64,000 nucleotides of DNA from Pedobacter sp. D749 (lineage in GTDB: Bacteria; Bacteroidota; Bacteroidia; Sphingobacteriales; Sphingobacteriaceae), in the NCBI RefSeq assembly GCF_019317285.1, contig NZ_CP079218.1, forward strand, positions 2,914,001-2,978,000, read 5' to 3'. The notes below the pieces were generated by a model. That model did no database searches and was not told where the DNA came from. It saw only the letters and a program-made list of their open reading frames with translations. The translations under genes were made by a program, and so were the position numbers. Below, in pieces: positions 53,488 through 62,941 of the stretch. How positions within the stretch are numbered: position 1 is the stretch's first letter; each line of letters opens with the position of its first letter.

Positions 53488-54234
53488 ATGAAAAATTCTA
53501 TCTCATGCATCATCATTGATGATGATCCTACAGCAATTAATATTTTGCAAGACCATATTGCGGAAATCCCAAGGTTAAAAGTCCACCGTATTTTTACTAA
53601 ACCAATAGAAGCCCTAAGTGAAATCAGTGCTGAAAGCAATAAACAGCTAATCTTTTTGGATATTGATATGCCAGCAATGTCTGGTCTGCGACTTGCTGAT
53701 AACCTCAAGCATAAATCACATAACATTATTTTTACTACATCCTATCCAGAATTTGCACTGGATGCTTTTAAGGTTAGGGCAAAACATTACCTGTTAAAAC
53801 CTTTCAACATGGGGGATTTTGCAGAAGTAGTTAATGAGGTGCTTTCAGAATGTTATGATACGCAGCGTCTTGTACAAGAAAATGAAGAAGCATTTTTCTT
53901 ACGTACAAATGGAGAACGAGGCAAACTTACCAAAGTACTCAAAAAAGACATCATATACCTTCAGGGTTCTAATAACCATATACATATTTATACGCCAACA
54001 AATGATTATTCAGTATACATGACCATGAAGGAGATGGAGGAAAAGCTCCAGGAAAATGAGCACTTCTACCGCGTTCACAAGTCATACATGATTAACACCA
54101 CCTTTGTAAAGGAAATCAATGGGCACAAAATCGACCTTGGAAAGTACGAAGTACTCATGACTCCACAGTACAAAGAGGCATTTATGGACTATATCGAAAA
54201 CCAAACCCTTGTCTCAAAACGTTTAAGGGATTAA
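53488..54234 (+). CDS. LytTR-family response regulator
   Basis: A 248-residue protein with a receiver domain (SCIIIDDDPTAINIL; phospho-Asp in LIFLDIDMPAMSGLRLA; Lys in HYLLKPFNMGDFA) and a C-terminal LytTR domain (LTKVLKKDIIYLQGSNNHIHI, HFYRVHKSYMINTTFVKEI). Organisation and distance to the LytS-like kinase at 54482 (247 bases, same strand) indicate a cognate two-component system. It is paralogous to the regulator at 34129-34884. Target genes are not identified. Confidence 0.92.
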   Translation: MKNSISCIIIDDDPTAINILQDHIAEIPRLKVHRIFTKPIEALSEISAESNKQLIFLDIDMPAMSGLRLADNLKHKSHNIIFTTSYPEFALDAFKVRAKHYLLKPFNMGDFAEVVNEVLSECYDTQRLVQENEEAFFLRTNGERGKLTKVLKKDIIYLQGSNNHIHIYTPTNDYSVYMTMKEMEEKLQENEHFYRVHKSYMINTTFVKEINGHKIDLGKYEVLMTPQYKEAFMDYIENQTLVSKRLRD

Positions 54235-54481
54235 CATTTGCAAATCTGACTGAGTTGTCAGAGTTGTAATCGCTGAAATTGTACCAGTTGTTGGATCAGT
54301 CTTTTGAAAGCACATATTAGCTGCTTTTTGTGAACGGAAAACAAACGCAGTTTTCCGGGTCGATTTTAAGTTTATAATTCTTTTCATAAACGAAAATTAG
54401 CCCCATCAAAATTTCTAAAAGACTACATTACGCAAAGCAATTGTTGACTGTTGTGAAACCAAATTTTAACTTAAAAACAAA

Positions 54482-55552
54482 ATGAAAAACTGGCTAATAA
54501 ATTATCGCTGGCATATTATTTCATGGGCTACCTTCATTCTTTATGAATATGTACTGATATCATTCATCCTTAAAATAAGCACCCCTATATTAAACTATTG
54601 CATTCACTACATTATCAATATTACACTCTTCTATATCCATGCCGAATTGGTATTAGGAAAAAGTTTGAAGCCACAAAAACCTGTTTATTTAAGCATAATT
54701 ATATTCACAGTGCTTGAAGTGTTTTTGCATACTGTTATCGCATACCTTGCAAACCGTTTTCTTTCAAAAACAGCAACACTCTCTGTTGGTAAACTGACAA
54801 TTATAGACTGGAAATATATGTTTGTAACAATGTGGAGGGGCATCTATTTTCTACTATTCTCAACTGCTTATTATTTTATCAAAAGTTATATCCAACAAAA
54901 ACAGCGAACGGTAGATCTGGAAAAGGAAGCAATTGAAGAAATGTTGAAGCAAAAGCAAACAACGCTTGAACTGGCTAATGCTAAAAATGCCTACCTGAAA
55001 GCTCAAATTAACCCACATTTCTTGTTCAATACCTTGACTTACATATATAACAGTACACATAAGAGTGAACCCCGGGCTGCAGAAGCCGTAAGGTACCTTT
55101 CAAAGCTGATGCGCTACGCGTTAGAATGCGAACATGGTCCGGAAATTATGCCACTGGAAGCAGAGATCCGTCAAGTCGAAAACCTTCTGCTGCTGAGCAG
55201 AATAAAGCAGCCTGACTTATTTATAGATTTTAATTATGATCAGAAAACCGAATCGACAGAGGTGATTCCACTACTTTTACTTAGCTTAACCGAAAATATG
55301 GTTAAACACGGTAATCTCAGCCAACCTGAAGATCCGGGAAAAATTATAGTAAAGTTACAGCAAGGACTGTTTAGCATTCAAACAAGTAACCTGATTAATA
55401 CGGGCCTTAATGATACAGGTTTTCACACAGGCCTTGAAAACATCCGGCAAAGGTTGTTTCATACCTATGCAGAAAAGGCAGAACTCTCCGCTGGCACGAA
55501 AGGCAAGTATTTTGAAGTACTTATCACAATCAATCTGGCAAATACACAATAA
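54482..55552 (+). CDS. LytS/YehU-type sensor histidine kinase
   Basis: A 356-residue membrane kinase. Residues 1-140 hold four or five hydrophobic helices (WATFILYEYVLISFILKI, YIINITLFYIHAELVL, YLSIIIFTVLEVFLHTVIAY, MWRGIYFLLFSTAYYF). The His-kinase (PF06580-type) core has KAQINPHFLFNTLTYIYNSTH with the phosphorylated His, SKLMRYALE, PLLLLSLTENMVKHG (N box) and TGLENIRQRLFHTY (G box). It lacks an extracytoplasmic sensor, so it may sense the membrane or a small ligand. Downstream of its LytTR regulator in the same transcript or nearby. Confidence 0.9.
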   Translation: MKNWLINYRWHIISWATFILYEYVLISFILKISTPILNYCIHYIINITLFYIHAELVLGKSLKPQKPVYLSIIIFTVLEVFLHTVIAYLANRFLSKTATLSVGKLTIIDWKYMFVTMWRGIYFLLFSTAYYFIKSYIQQKQRTVDLEKEAIEEMLKQKQTTLELANAKNAYLKAQINPHFLFNTLTYIYNSTHKSEPRAAEAVRYLSKLMRYALECEHGPEIMPLEAEIRQVENLLLLSRIKQPDLFIDFNYDQKTESTEVIPLLLLSLTENMVKHGNLSQPEDPGKIIVKLQQGLFSIQTSNLINTGLNDTGFHTGLENIRQRLFHTYAEKAELSAGTKGKYFEVLITINLANTQ

Positions 55553-55683
55553 TTTTATTGAAATATATCAAATTATATAAGATTGTATATTTTTCTCTCT
55601 GCTGGCGCAACAAGCATATGAAACAGCTATCATGTATTTATTAATAACAGAAATTTTCCTTTCACACGCTCCACTTTTTTCGC

Positions 55684-55914
55684 CTAAAGGTTATTGACTT
55701 CAAAACCACGATAACTAAGCATCTCGGCATTATGCGAAACGATTAAGCGAAGTTTTAATCTTTCTATAATTTCTCTGGCTTGAGCAACATTTCTATGAAT
55801 ATCATTTATTCCCCTGATTTCAATTCCGCCCGACATAAGTTTAAATTTGCTGGGTTCAAACTTATCAATAAACTGCTGTAAATCCGGACTCACCTTTATC
55901 TGATTGTTTTGCAT
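55684..55914 (-). CDS. Hypothetical 76-residue protein
   Basis: I choose ATG 55914 over an in-frame ATG at 55950 because the extra 12 residues (MCCFAGIELKLV) look like untranslated leader. The protein reads MQNNQIKVSPDLQQFIDKFE ... IRGINDIHRNVAQAREIIERLKLRLIVSHN. It has no signal or membrane segment and is charged and partly helical. No family recognised. It stands alone between two genes on the opposite strand. Confidence 0.5.
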   Translation of the reverse strand: MQNNQIKVSPDLQQFIDKFEPSKFKLMSGGIEIRGINDIHRNVAQAREIIERLKLRLIVSHNAEMLSYRGFEVNNL

Positions 55915-56165
55915 AACTAATTTTAATTCTATGCCCGCAAAGCAACACAAAGCATTTTAACTTATCAGTAGTTTCATATTAACTTATTAAGAAATGTTAG
56001 TTAAGTGGTCACTTCAAAAGAATTACCTCCTTGCTGATAATCAATATTAATTCGATCAACTCTAAGACCTGTAAAAACCCATAATCAGTTAGCGTGACAT
56101 AAACATGATGTTTGCTTAACTTTCAGATGACGTATGGCTAATAGTTTTGTATTAAAGAACTCGAC

Positions 56166-56849
56166 ATGCGTACAATAAAAAGACTGACTAAACTCCATTA
56201 TTATTTCTTTACAATAATATCAATACTTCTGTTGTCGCTCATCTTTAATTTTAGCTTTTCTAAAACAGATGGATTCCTCATTTTTAACCGGTTTCATTCA
56301 GCTTGGCTAGACATTTTTTTTAAGTATATCACTAATCTCGGAGATGGTTTAATCAGTATTCTGGCCGCAACCGTCCTGCTTGCAATTCGAAAGAAGAAAA
56401 AAGCAATGACCGTGGCTCTTGCTTATATTTATTCAGGACTGCTTATTCAAATCGCAAAAAGGATATTCCACATGCCAAGGCCTAAATATTATTTTGAGCA
56501 GACTTTATTTCAGTACAATCATTTTGTTGAAGAAGTGAGCATGCATAATCATAATTCTTTTCCCTCTGGCCATACTGCATCTGCTTTTGCCTTGGCCACA
56601 GTATTGGTTTTGGTTTTCAAAAAAAAGAAAATCTCTCCTTATTGTCTATTTTTTGCTTTTTTAATTGGTTATTCACGCATATATCTGGCACAACATTTTC
56701 TAATTGATGTAATTTTTGGTGCAATAACCGGTATAACTTGTGCAATCTTAAGCTATCATCAGGTATACGATCTTAAACTTTTCAGATCAGCTAAGCTAAA
56801 CAGAAGATATAAACAGCTTAAAGTTACCAATCAGGTTAACCCCATTTAA
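56166..56849 (+). CDS. PAP2-family lipid phosphatase
   Basis: A 227-residue multi-helix membrane enzyme. The three phosphatase motifs are present: C1 KRIFHMPRPKYY (KxxxxxxRP), C2 FPSGHTASAFAL (PSGH), C3 SRIYLAQHFLIDVIFG (SRxxxxxHxxxD). Such enzymes remove phosphate from lipid pyrophosphates such as undecaprenyl-PP or from lipid A. The stop is immediately followed by the glycosyltransferase gene, so they are co-expressed and may act on the same lipid carrier. Confidence 0.92.
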   Translation: MRTIKRLTKLHYYFFTIISILLLSLIFNFSFSKTDGFLIFNRFHSAWLDIFFKYITNLGDGLISILAATVLLAIRKKKKAMTVALAYIYSGLLIQIAKRIFHMPRPKYYFEQTLFQYNHFVEEVSMHNHNSFPSGHTASAFALATVLVLVFKKKKISPYCLFFAFLIGYSRIYLAQHFLIDVIFGAITGITCAILSYHQVYDLKLFRSAKLNRRYKQLKVTNQVNPI

Positions 56850-58397
56850 GTGAAAGAAATTCCAGTTAAACTTTGGCTTTTTATAATGGCGATGACTGTG
56901 ATCAAACTGATCATAGCCTCAACAACAGCGCTTGGAAACGACGAGGTATATTACTGGACCTATGCTTTAAATCTGCAATGGAACTATTTTGATCATCCCC
57001 CTTTTGTGGCATGGTTAATAAGAGCAACCACAATAAATTTATACATTCACAACGAATTGGCTGTTCGGTTCGGCGCCATAATATCATCAACAATTGGTAC
57101 AATAATCGTATACAAAACAGGCAAATTACTCCTTAATGCCCGAGTAGGTTGGTTTGCCGTTTTACTTTATTCTTCGTCTTTTTATTGCAGCATTATCGCT
57201 GGGACATTTATTTTGCCAGATAGCCCACAAATGGTTTTCTGGCTCTGGAGCATCTTTTTGTTACTTAAAATCACCAGATCTATTCAGTTGGGTTTACCCA
57301 CATTAAGTCTATGGTGCTGGTTCGGTGTGGCAACAGGTCTTTGTATGATGTGTAAGATTCATGGCATCTACTTATGGGTGGGCGTTATCATGTTCACCCT
57401 GTTTAGCAATAGAAAATTAGTGGTGCAAAAGGGCATGTATATTTCTATGTTAATAAGTTTGATTATAGTATCTCCTTTTATCATCTGGAACATCCAGCAT
57501 CATTTTATTACCTATACCTACCATAGCAATCGGGTTAGCCTGTTCCACGCCGGCATAAACCCATTAGCCTTCGCCAGAGAAATTAGCGGACAAATATTCT
57601 ATAACAATCCGATTGTTTTTTTTCTGGCCTGGATAGCTATTTTTAGTTTCATCAAAACCAACCATCTTCTTCTTCAAAGCGAAATACGACTGTTATTATG
57701 TTGTGCGCTTCCTCTTATTGCAACACTGATTTTTCTTTCCATTTTTAGAGATACACTACCGCATTGGTCTGGTCCAGCCTATAGCTGTTTAATATTTCTT
57801 TCTGCATTGAAACTGGAATCTATTAGCCTGTCAAAAGTAAAAGCCATTATTGGTGCAAGTATGCTGTTCTTCTTGTTAGTGGTAAGTGCAGGTCTCATCA
57901 CCATTAACTTTTACAAGGGCACGTTTTCGCCACAAAAGGGCTCCATGAATTTGGGCGCGGGCGATCCAACTTTAGATTTGTATGGCTGGAAAGAAACAGG
58001 AAGAATAATTGATTCTATTTATCGATTAGATAAATCATCAATAAAGAATATACCAGTCCATACCATTGTGATTACAAAGTGGTTCCCTGCAGCTCATTTA
58101 GATTTTTATGTTTGCTCCAAAACTGGTTTGCATACTTATGGCATAGGAGAAATATTCGATCTTCACCAGTATTATTGGTCGAATCAAACCAAACAGAAAT
58201 TAACTGTTGGTGAAAATGCATATTATATTGTGCCTTCTAACCTTTACGATGAAAACAGTATAAACTTTATCAAATCCCAATTTAGAAATTGTACAGCACC
58301 TATTATTGCACCCATTTTTAGAAACGGTGTTATTTGTAAAAACATTTTAATATTTAGATTAAATGGCTATAAAAAATTAGTACAATCGAAATTATAA
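56850..58397 (+). CDS. GT39 (ArnT/PMT-like) membrane glycosyltransferase
   Basis: A 515-residue polytopic membrane protein. It starts with GTG at 56850, directly after the stop of the phosphatase. The family block LGNDEVYYWTYALNLQWNYFDHPPFVAWLI carries the acidic residues and DHPP motif typical of ArnT/GT39 transferases, which move a sugar or aminoarabinose from a polyprenyl-phosphate donor to lipid A or another acceptor at the periplasmic face. Multiple hydrophobic segments follow, and the last 120 residues are a periplasmic domain. Paired with a PAP2 phosphatase it probably modifies or glycosylates a cell-envelope lipid. Confidence 0.88.
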   Translation: MKEIPVKLWLFIMAMTVIKLIIASTTALGNDEVYYWTYALNLQWNYFDHPPFVAWLIRATTINLYIHNELAVRFGAIISSTIGTIIVYKTGKLLLNARVGWFAVLLYSSSFYCSIIAGTFILPDSPQMVFWLWSIFLLLKITRSIQLGLPTLSLWCWFGVATGLCMMCKIHGIYLWVGVIMFTLFSNRKLVVQKGMYISMLISLIIVSPFIIWNIQHHFITYTYHSNRVSLFHAGINPLAFAREISGQIFYNNPIVFFLAWIAIFSFIKTNHLLLQSEIRLLLCCALPLIATLIFLSIFRDTLPHWSGPAYSCLIFLSALKLESISLSKVKAIIGASMLFFLLVVSAGLITINFYKGTFSPQKGSMNLGAGDPTLDLYGWKETGRIIDSIYRLDKSSIKNIPVHTIVITKWFPAAHLDFYVCSKTGLHTYGIGEIFDLHQYYWSNQTKQKLTVGENAYYIVPSNLYDENSINFIKSQFRNCTAPIIAPIFRNGVICKNILIFRLNGYKKLVQSKL

Positions 58398-58538
58398 ACG
58401 ATTAAATTAATGTTTAAATCGAAGTTAAATTTTTGGTAGAATACTGTGATATAATTGCACTTGAGTTAAAAAAGCAATAAATTAGCTTAAAAAAGTCGAT
58501 CCAATTGCTGACAGCTAACCTTCCTTAAAAAATAGATA

Positions 58539-59489
58539 ATGCCCAATAATAAAGTATATCCGCTAAGCATACTGTTCCTTACGCTTTTATTCTGTTCTCT
58601 ATCCTCAATGGGGCAAATTATACTCCAGGATAAAAAATATCACGTAGATACTAAAATATTTTCGCAAACAGATTCAGGTACACTAAAGTTAGATATTTAT
58701 TATAGTGGTAAAATAACAGAAACTAAACCCACAGTGCTTTTTATATTTGGCGGTGGCTTTATAATGGGCCACAGAGATAGCAAATTATTTGATCAATATT
58801 TTAACACTTTATTAGCACATCACTATAAAGTAGTTTCAGTTGACTATCGACTTGGTCTAAAGGGAAAGAAATTTCCTGGTCCGTTTAATACCGCTAACTT
58901 AAAATCTGCTATTGATACCGCTACTACAGATGTTTTCGATGCAACAGCCTATCTGATCAAAAATGCGAAAGAACTTGGTATTGATACGGCTATGATTATT
59001 TTATCAGGATCAAGTGCTGGCGCTATTACCGCGCTACATGCCGACTATAACAAGCGAAATGCCACCGCATTATCGGCTAAATTACCACAGCACTTTCAAT
59101 ACAAAGGTGTAATTTCTTTTGCCGGGGCAATACTAAGTTATCATGGTGCGCCAAAATATGCTATACCACCAGCACCTACCATGCTTTTCCATGGTACAGC
59201 CGATAACCTTGTACCCTATAACAAAGTAAGATTACTGAACAGAGGATTTTTTGGTTCTAAATATCTTGCGCGCACTTTTAAAAAAAACGGATATCCGTAT
59301 TATTTTCAGTATGTACAAAATATGGGGCACGAAATAGCCGGATCACCAATGACTGAAAACCTGCCTGATATTCTGTGGTTTATAGATAATTACATCATTA
59401 AACAAAAACACTACTTTATGGAAGTAGACTTTAAAGACGCCGACAAAAAACCAACCTTTAGCATACCCCCTGCTTTAAAAAAGAGGTAG
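58539..59489 (+). CDS. Secreted alpha/beta hydrolase (BD-FAE-like esterase)
   Basis: A 316-residue exported hydrolase (signal peptide to about SSMGQ). The oxyanion strand is VLFIFGGGFIMGHRDSK. The nucleophile elbow is ILSGSSAGAITALHADY (GxSxG with Ser). A possible acid is in LFHGTADNLVPYNKV and the catalytic His in YVQNMGHEIAGSP. It resembles the feruloyl-esterase-like, acetyl esterase group. Substrate unknown. Confidence 0.85.
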   Translation: MPNNKVYPLSILFLTLLFCSLSSMGQIILQDKKYHVDTKIFSQTDSGTLKLDIYYSGKITETKPTVLFIFGGGFIMGHRDSKLFDQYFNTLLAHHYKVVSVDYRLGLKGKKFPGPFNTANLKSAIDTATTDVFDATAYLIKNAKELGIDTAMIILSGSSAGAITALHADYNKRNATALSAKLPQHFQYKGVISFAGAILSYHGAPKYAIPPAPTMLFHGTADNLVPYNKVRLLNRGFFGSKYLARTFKKNGYPYYFQYVQNMGHEIAGSPMTENLPDILWFIDNYIIKQKHYFMEVDFKDADKKPTFSIPPALKKR

Positions 59490-59635
59490 CCTAAATCGTA
59501 TGGTTTCCATTATTTTTTCAATTCGGGCAAAGTGACGATTGAAATTGGGGTACGCATGTATGATAGTTTCAGATTAATGATATAGTGCTTCTTTACCTTA
59601 AGTTTATATCAAAACTATCTCTTTATCTTGACCAA

Positions 59636-59833
59636 TTAGTTTTCATGTTCTCCAGACTCACCAGTCAGGATCCTTTCCATTTCTATCATCATCTGCTCCG
59701 CCAGGCGTTGTTTAGCTTGTAATTTAGAAAGGTAAGCATCGGCAAATGTTACTTCCAGTTCATCCATAATAAAAGCATATTTTGCCTTAAGTTCTATAAG
59801 ATCAATCTGAAGCTTCTTGGAAAGATTTTGCAT
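59636..59833 (-). CDS. Hypothetical small helical protein
   Basis: A 65-residue charged protein (MQNLSKKLQIDLIELKAKYA ... MMIEMERILTGESGEHEN). Two amphipathic helices are visible and nothing else; no family recognised. The start is ATG 59833. It is divergent from the Gfo/Idh/MocA gene and separated from the hydrolase gene by 146 bases. Probably a real, lineage-specific gene. Confidence 0.6.
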   Translation of the reverse strand: MQNLSKKLQIDLIELKAKYAFIMDELEVTFADAYLSKLQAKQRLAEQMMIEMERILTGESGEHEN

Positions 59834-59955
59834 AATACAAAGCTAAAAAAAGCGAGACTAATTTCGGATAAATGGTCTTATTTTCTTTTTTTAAAAAAAT
59901 TAACAAATAAACACATCCATTAAAACAATCTCCCGGTTCTTTCGTTTATAAATTG

Positions 59956-60034
59956 ATTCCGGCGTGGTTTCCGGAATAGTTTGTTTGGTTAGTTGATTAG
60001 GGATCACTCCCAAAGTGAATCCCTTTTCTTTTTT
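59956..60034 (+). ncRNA. Candidate small RNA ending in an intrinsic terminator
   Basis: Two hairpins in a row with no upstream gene on this strand: ATTCCGG/CCGGAAT (59956-59977) and AGGGATCACT/AGTGAATCCCT (59999-60024) followed by TTTCTTTTTT. A terminator without a gene to end suggests a short RNA beginning somewhere after about 59880, or an attenuator for the oxidoreductase gene at 60108. No promoter was convincing. Confidence 0.4.
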
Positions 60035-60107
60035 ACAAAGCTTTCTATCAATTGAGCAATTTTCCAGACAATATTTTCTAAATTCATATTTTCAAATCGA
60101 TTATACA

Positions 60108-61082
60108 ATGCAAGAAATCAGATGGGGCATTATTGGCTGTGGGGATGTAACTGAAATAAAAAGTGGCCCAGCTTTTAATAAAGTAAACAACTCCAAACTT
60201 GTTGCAGTAATGCGCCGCGACAGTGCTAAAGCTGCCGATTATGCCAAACGGCATCAGGTACCTAAATGGTATGATAATGCTTCTCAACTGATCAACGACC
60301 CGGAAGTTAATGCCATTTACATTGCTACGCCACCGCTACAGCACGAAGCTTATACTATTGAAGCCTTAAAAGCTGGCAAGCCGGTATATGTAGAAAAACC
60401 CATGACTTTAGATGCTGATGCTGCTCAGCGCATGAATGATGCTGCCAAAAAATTAAAGGTTAAACTTTGCGTGGCCCATTATCGCCGTGCCCAACCCATG
60501 TTCTTAAAAGTTAAAGAACTATTGGCTGCACCTACCATTGGCGATGTTCGTTTAGTCCGGCTAAAAATGCTCCAGTCGCCTAACCCTGCACTAATTGCAA
60601 AAACAGCAGACAATTGGCGGATCAATCCAGCCATTTCTGGTGGTGGTTTATTTCATGACTTGGCTCCGCATCAATTAGATCTCATGACTTATTATTTCGG
60701 TGCTGTAAAAAATGCTATGGGTATTGCTACTAAGCAACAGGAAAACACCGAAGTTGATGATTTGGTTGCAGGAAATATCCTTTTCGAAAATGGCATTGTT
60801 TTCAGCGGTACCTGGTGTTTCTCTGCTGCTTCAAAGGATCAAGCTGATAGTTGCGTAATATATGGCTCAAAAGGTCACATCAATTTTCCCATGTTTGGCA
60901 ATAAAATTATGGTTACAACCGATAAATCAAGTGAAGAATATGTATTTGAGCCTTTACAGCATGTTCAACAACCCATGATTGAAAAAGTAGTTGATTACTT
61001 TTTAGGCAAAGGGCAAAATCCATGTAGTGGCGAAGATGCGTTGATTACCATGAAGTTAATGGATGATTTTACAAGGAAGTAA
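60108..61082 (+). CDS. Gfo/Idh/MocA-family oxidoreductase
   Basis: I start at ATG 60108 (324 residues) because the longer frame from 60015 adds 31 residues that overlap the hairpin region and are not family-like. Rossmann NAD(P) motif: IRWGIIGCGDVTEI; then PPLQHEAYTIEALKAGKPVYVEKPMTLD with the EKP motif containing the catalytic Lys; HDLAPHQLDLMTYYF gives the substrate-side His/Asp. It reduces or oxidises a sugar or inositol derivative; the exact substrate is unknown. Monocistronic. Confidence 0.92.
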   Translation: MQEIRWGIIGCGDVTEIKSGPAFNKVNNSKLVAVMRRDSAKAADYAKRHQVPKWYDNASQLINDPEVNAIYIATPPLQHEAYTIEALKAGKPVYVEKPMTLDADAAQRMNDAAKKLKVKLCVAHYRRAQPMFLKVKELLAAPTIGDVRLVRLKMLQSPNPALIAKTADNWRINPAISGGGLFHDLAPHQLDLMTYYFGAVKNAMGIATKQQENTEVDDLVAGNILFENGIVFSGTWCFSAASKDQADSCVIYGSKGHINFPMFGNKIMVTTDKSSEEYVFEPLQHVQQPMIEKVVDYFLGKGQNPCSGEDALITMKLMDDFTRK

Positions 61083-61107
61083 GCTGAAAAGCTTAAACTG
61101 GAAGTAT

Positions 61108-61172
61108 TGTCATTTCCTGAAGCACAGTAAAATGGAGAGATCTTTTAATTAAGTAAAAAATAGATTTCTCGG
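61108..61172. repeat. Dispersed repeat of the ATGGAGAGATCT family
   Basis: Contains GTCATTTCCTGAAGCACAG, AATGGAGAGATCT and TAGATTTCTCGGC; related to 22285-22371. Confidence 0.5.
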
Positions 61173-61222
61173 CTGAACTACCATTTACAGCCCCAATATA
61201 ATGGCCGTCATTTCCATGCAGG

Positions 61223-61240
61223 CCTATCGTGTGGACACAA
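61223..61240. repeat. Solitary terminal inverted repeat of the 370-bp element
   Basis: CCTATCGTGTGGACACAA, identical to the right end of the copy at 14840-15213. It lies 110 bases left of the second copy. The stretch between contains the dispersed GTCATGCTGAATTTATTTCA type repeat, so the second copy may have been split by an insertion. Confidence 0.55.
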
Positions 61241-61350
61241 CTTTGTTAATTTACATTCGTTTTAGCGTAGTTTTCTAGATCGTTCGTCATGCTGAATTTA
61301 TTTCAGCATCTTTCCTACTGTTAAGATCCCCTGATCTAAAAAACTATAAA

Positions 61351-61714
61351 GTGTTGACACAATTATTTATTTATTTTCCGCTCTATGCCGCGGTGGCATG
61401 GTACTTTGGAGCGCCAAAGTACCCAAAGCGCTTTGTCAATCCAGCAATGAGCCTTTTGCACAGTCTCACGCCCATCAAAAAAACAGCGACACTTCGTTTT
61501 GTGTTCAATATTTTTTAAAATTAAATCATCGGTTATGAACACAAAACCACTACGTTTCAGGTTTGTTAGTGCCATTTTTTACTGTTGTGCGCCTGTTTTT
61601 TTGATTTCCCCGGCTCTTGGGATTGACAGTATCCTTGGTTAAAATCCGTGCTTTATTAAAGTTGGTTAGCAAAACGCCTAAAAACACTTAAAAAAGATGG
61701 ATCCACATGATATG
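61351..61714 (-). repeat. 370-bp dispersed element, copy 2, inverted
   Basis: Alignable to 14840-15213 along its full length in the opposite orientation: GTGTTGACACAATT, the palindrome at 61400-61423 (arms GGTACTTTGG), GTTTTGTGTTCA and its partner, GGTTTGTTAGTGC, and the degenerate end GATGGATCCACATGATATG. Reading the minus strand gives a 70-residue ORF (61363-61575) that shares LTNLKRSGFVFI with the other copy; it is a by-product of the repeat, not a gene. Confidence 0.7.
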
Positions 61715-61908
61715 TGCAGGCAGGAATCTTAAAGCTTATTGCATTACGATTATTCATCAGTTTTCCTTTATTCAGAGGCATTCATGAGCACTCCTTGGTT
61801 CCCAATCAAGTTGGGAATGACGACCCCTCGCAGCCTATAACTACACTAAAAACCCTCTGTCATTTATATTGATTTTTATGTGAAATTCAATATAAATGAA
61901 TATTGCCT

Positions 61909-62880
61909 CTAAATAATTACCACTAAACGTTTACCGTCCGCAACCTCAAGGTTCCAAAGACCAGAAATATCTGCTAGCTTAACCTCGATAGTTTCTACCT
62001 TCAATTTACCATCTGCTGCTAGCTGAAACATTTGGGGCAATATTTCAGTAAATAACAGTCCAACCTGTTCTTTGCTCCAGCTGCCCAGGCCAGAGCCTGT
62101 GAGCTGCAGATCTACAATTCTTAAATTAGCAGCCGACAACTGGATCAGATCGCCGGCCATACTGCCTACAGAAACAAACCTCACCTTATTGGTAAATGCC
62201 CCCTGCCCCATTAAACTGGATAACAACAATTCAGCGGTACAGCCCCAGAGGTAATCAATAATCACGTCTATTGGTTTTTCCTGATGGTGCTGTTTCACCT
62301 GCGATAAAAATGCTGAATTATCGGGGGTAATCCCGATGATTTCGTCTGCACCAAGTTTTAATAAATTTTGAAGCGATTGTACATTCCTGCCTGTTGCAAT
62401 TACTTTTGCTGCGCCATAATGTTTCGCAATCTGCACGGCTACCATTCCGGTAAAACCAGTAGCGCCATTAATCAACACCACGTCTCCAGGTTGGATAGCC
62501 GCTTTAAACCTTAAGGCCATGGCCGAGCCAATAACGGCATTGGCCAATGCAGCGGCCGTTGCATCACTTAAGCCTTCAGGCAATTTCACCATCCTGCACT
62601 TTTCTATAGTTGCTTTTTCTGCCAGCATTCCACTTATGCCCATCCCATAAACCCGTGTACCATCTTCGAGCAGGCATACGCCATCTGCACCGATCACACG
62701 GCCTGTTGCTTTTGGTGCATCGCTGGAATAATGTGTACCTGCTGCTTTGCCTTTATCGAAATGTTTAATGGCAACGGCCTTTACACGCACCAATATTTCC
62801 TGATCGTTTTGGACTACTGGTTCTTCAAAATCTACATATTGGGGTAATTCCCCTTTTTTATACATTACTGCTGCTTTCAT
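61909..62880 (-). CDS. Medium-chain reductase, quinone-oxidoreductase type
   Basis: I start at ATG 62880 (323 residues); the longer frame from 62904 adds MYQQNTKK, which looks non-native. The protein is a zinc-free NADPH:quinone reductase-like member of the MDR superfamily: MKAAVMYKKGELPQYVDFEE, VRVKAVAIKHFDKGKAAGTH, the Rossmann block GDVVLINGATGFTGMVAVQIAKHYG and KVIATGRNVQSLQNLLKLGADE. No structural zinc Cys cluster. It lies 61 bases downstream of a Crp-like gene on the same strand and may be regulated by it. Confidence 0.88.
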   Translation of the reverse strand: MKAAVMYKKGELPQYVDFEEPVVQNDQEILVRVKAVAIKHFDKGKAAGTHYSSDAPKATGRVIGADGVCLLEDGTRVYGMGISGMLAEKATIEKCRMVKLPEGLSDATAAALANAVIGSAMALRFKAAIQPGDVVLINGATGFTGMVAVQIAKHYGAAKVIATGRNVQSLQNLLKLGADEIIGITPDNSAFLSQVKQHHQEKPIDVIIDYLWGCTAELLLSSLMGQGAFTNKVRFVSVGSMAGDLIQLSAANLRIVDLQLTGSGLGSWSKEQVGLLFTEILPQMFQLAADGKLKVETIEVKLADISGLWNLEVADGKRLVVII

Positions 62881-62941
62881 CTTTTTTGTATTTTGTTGAT
62901 ACAAAGTTAGATTCTGCTGTAGTGCCGAACGATAACATATG

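Noticed and set aside
60015..60107. N-terminal extension of the Gfo/Idh/MocA protein
   Set aside because: The added residues precede the Rossmann start IRWGIIGCG, lie over the hairpin/terminator region and are hydrophobic without being a signal peptide.
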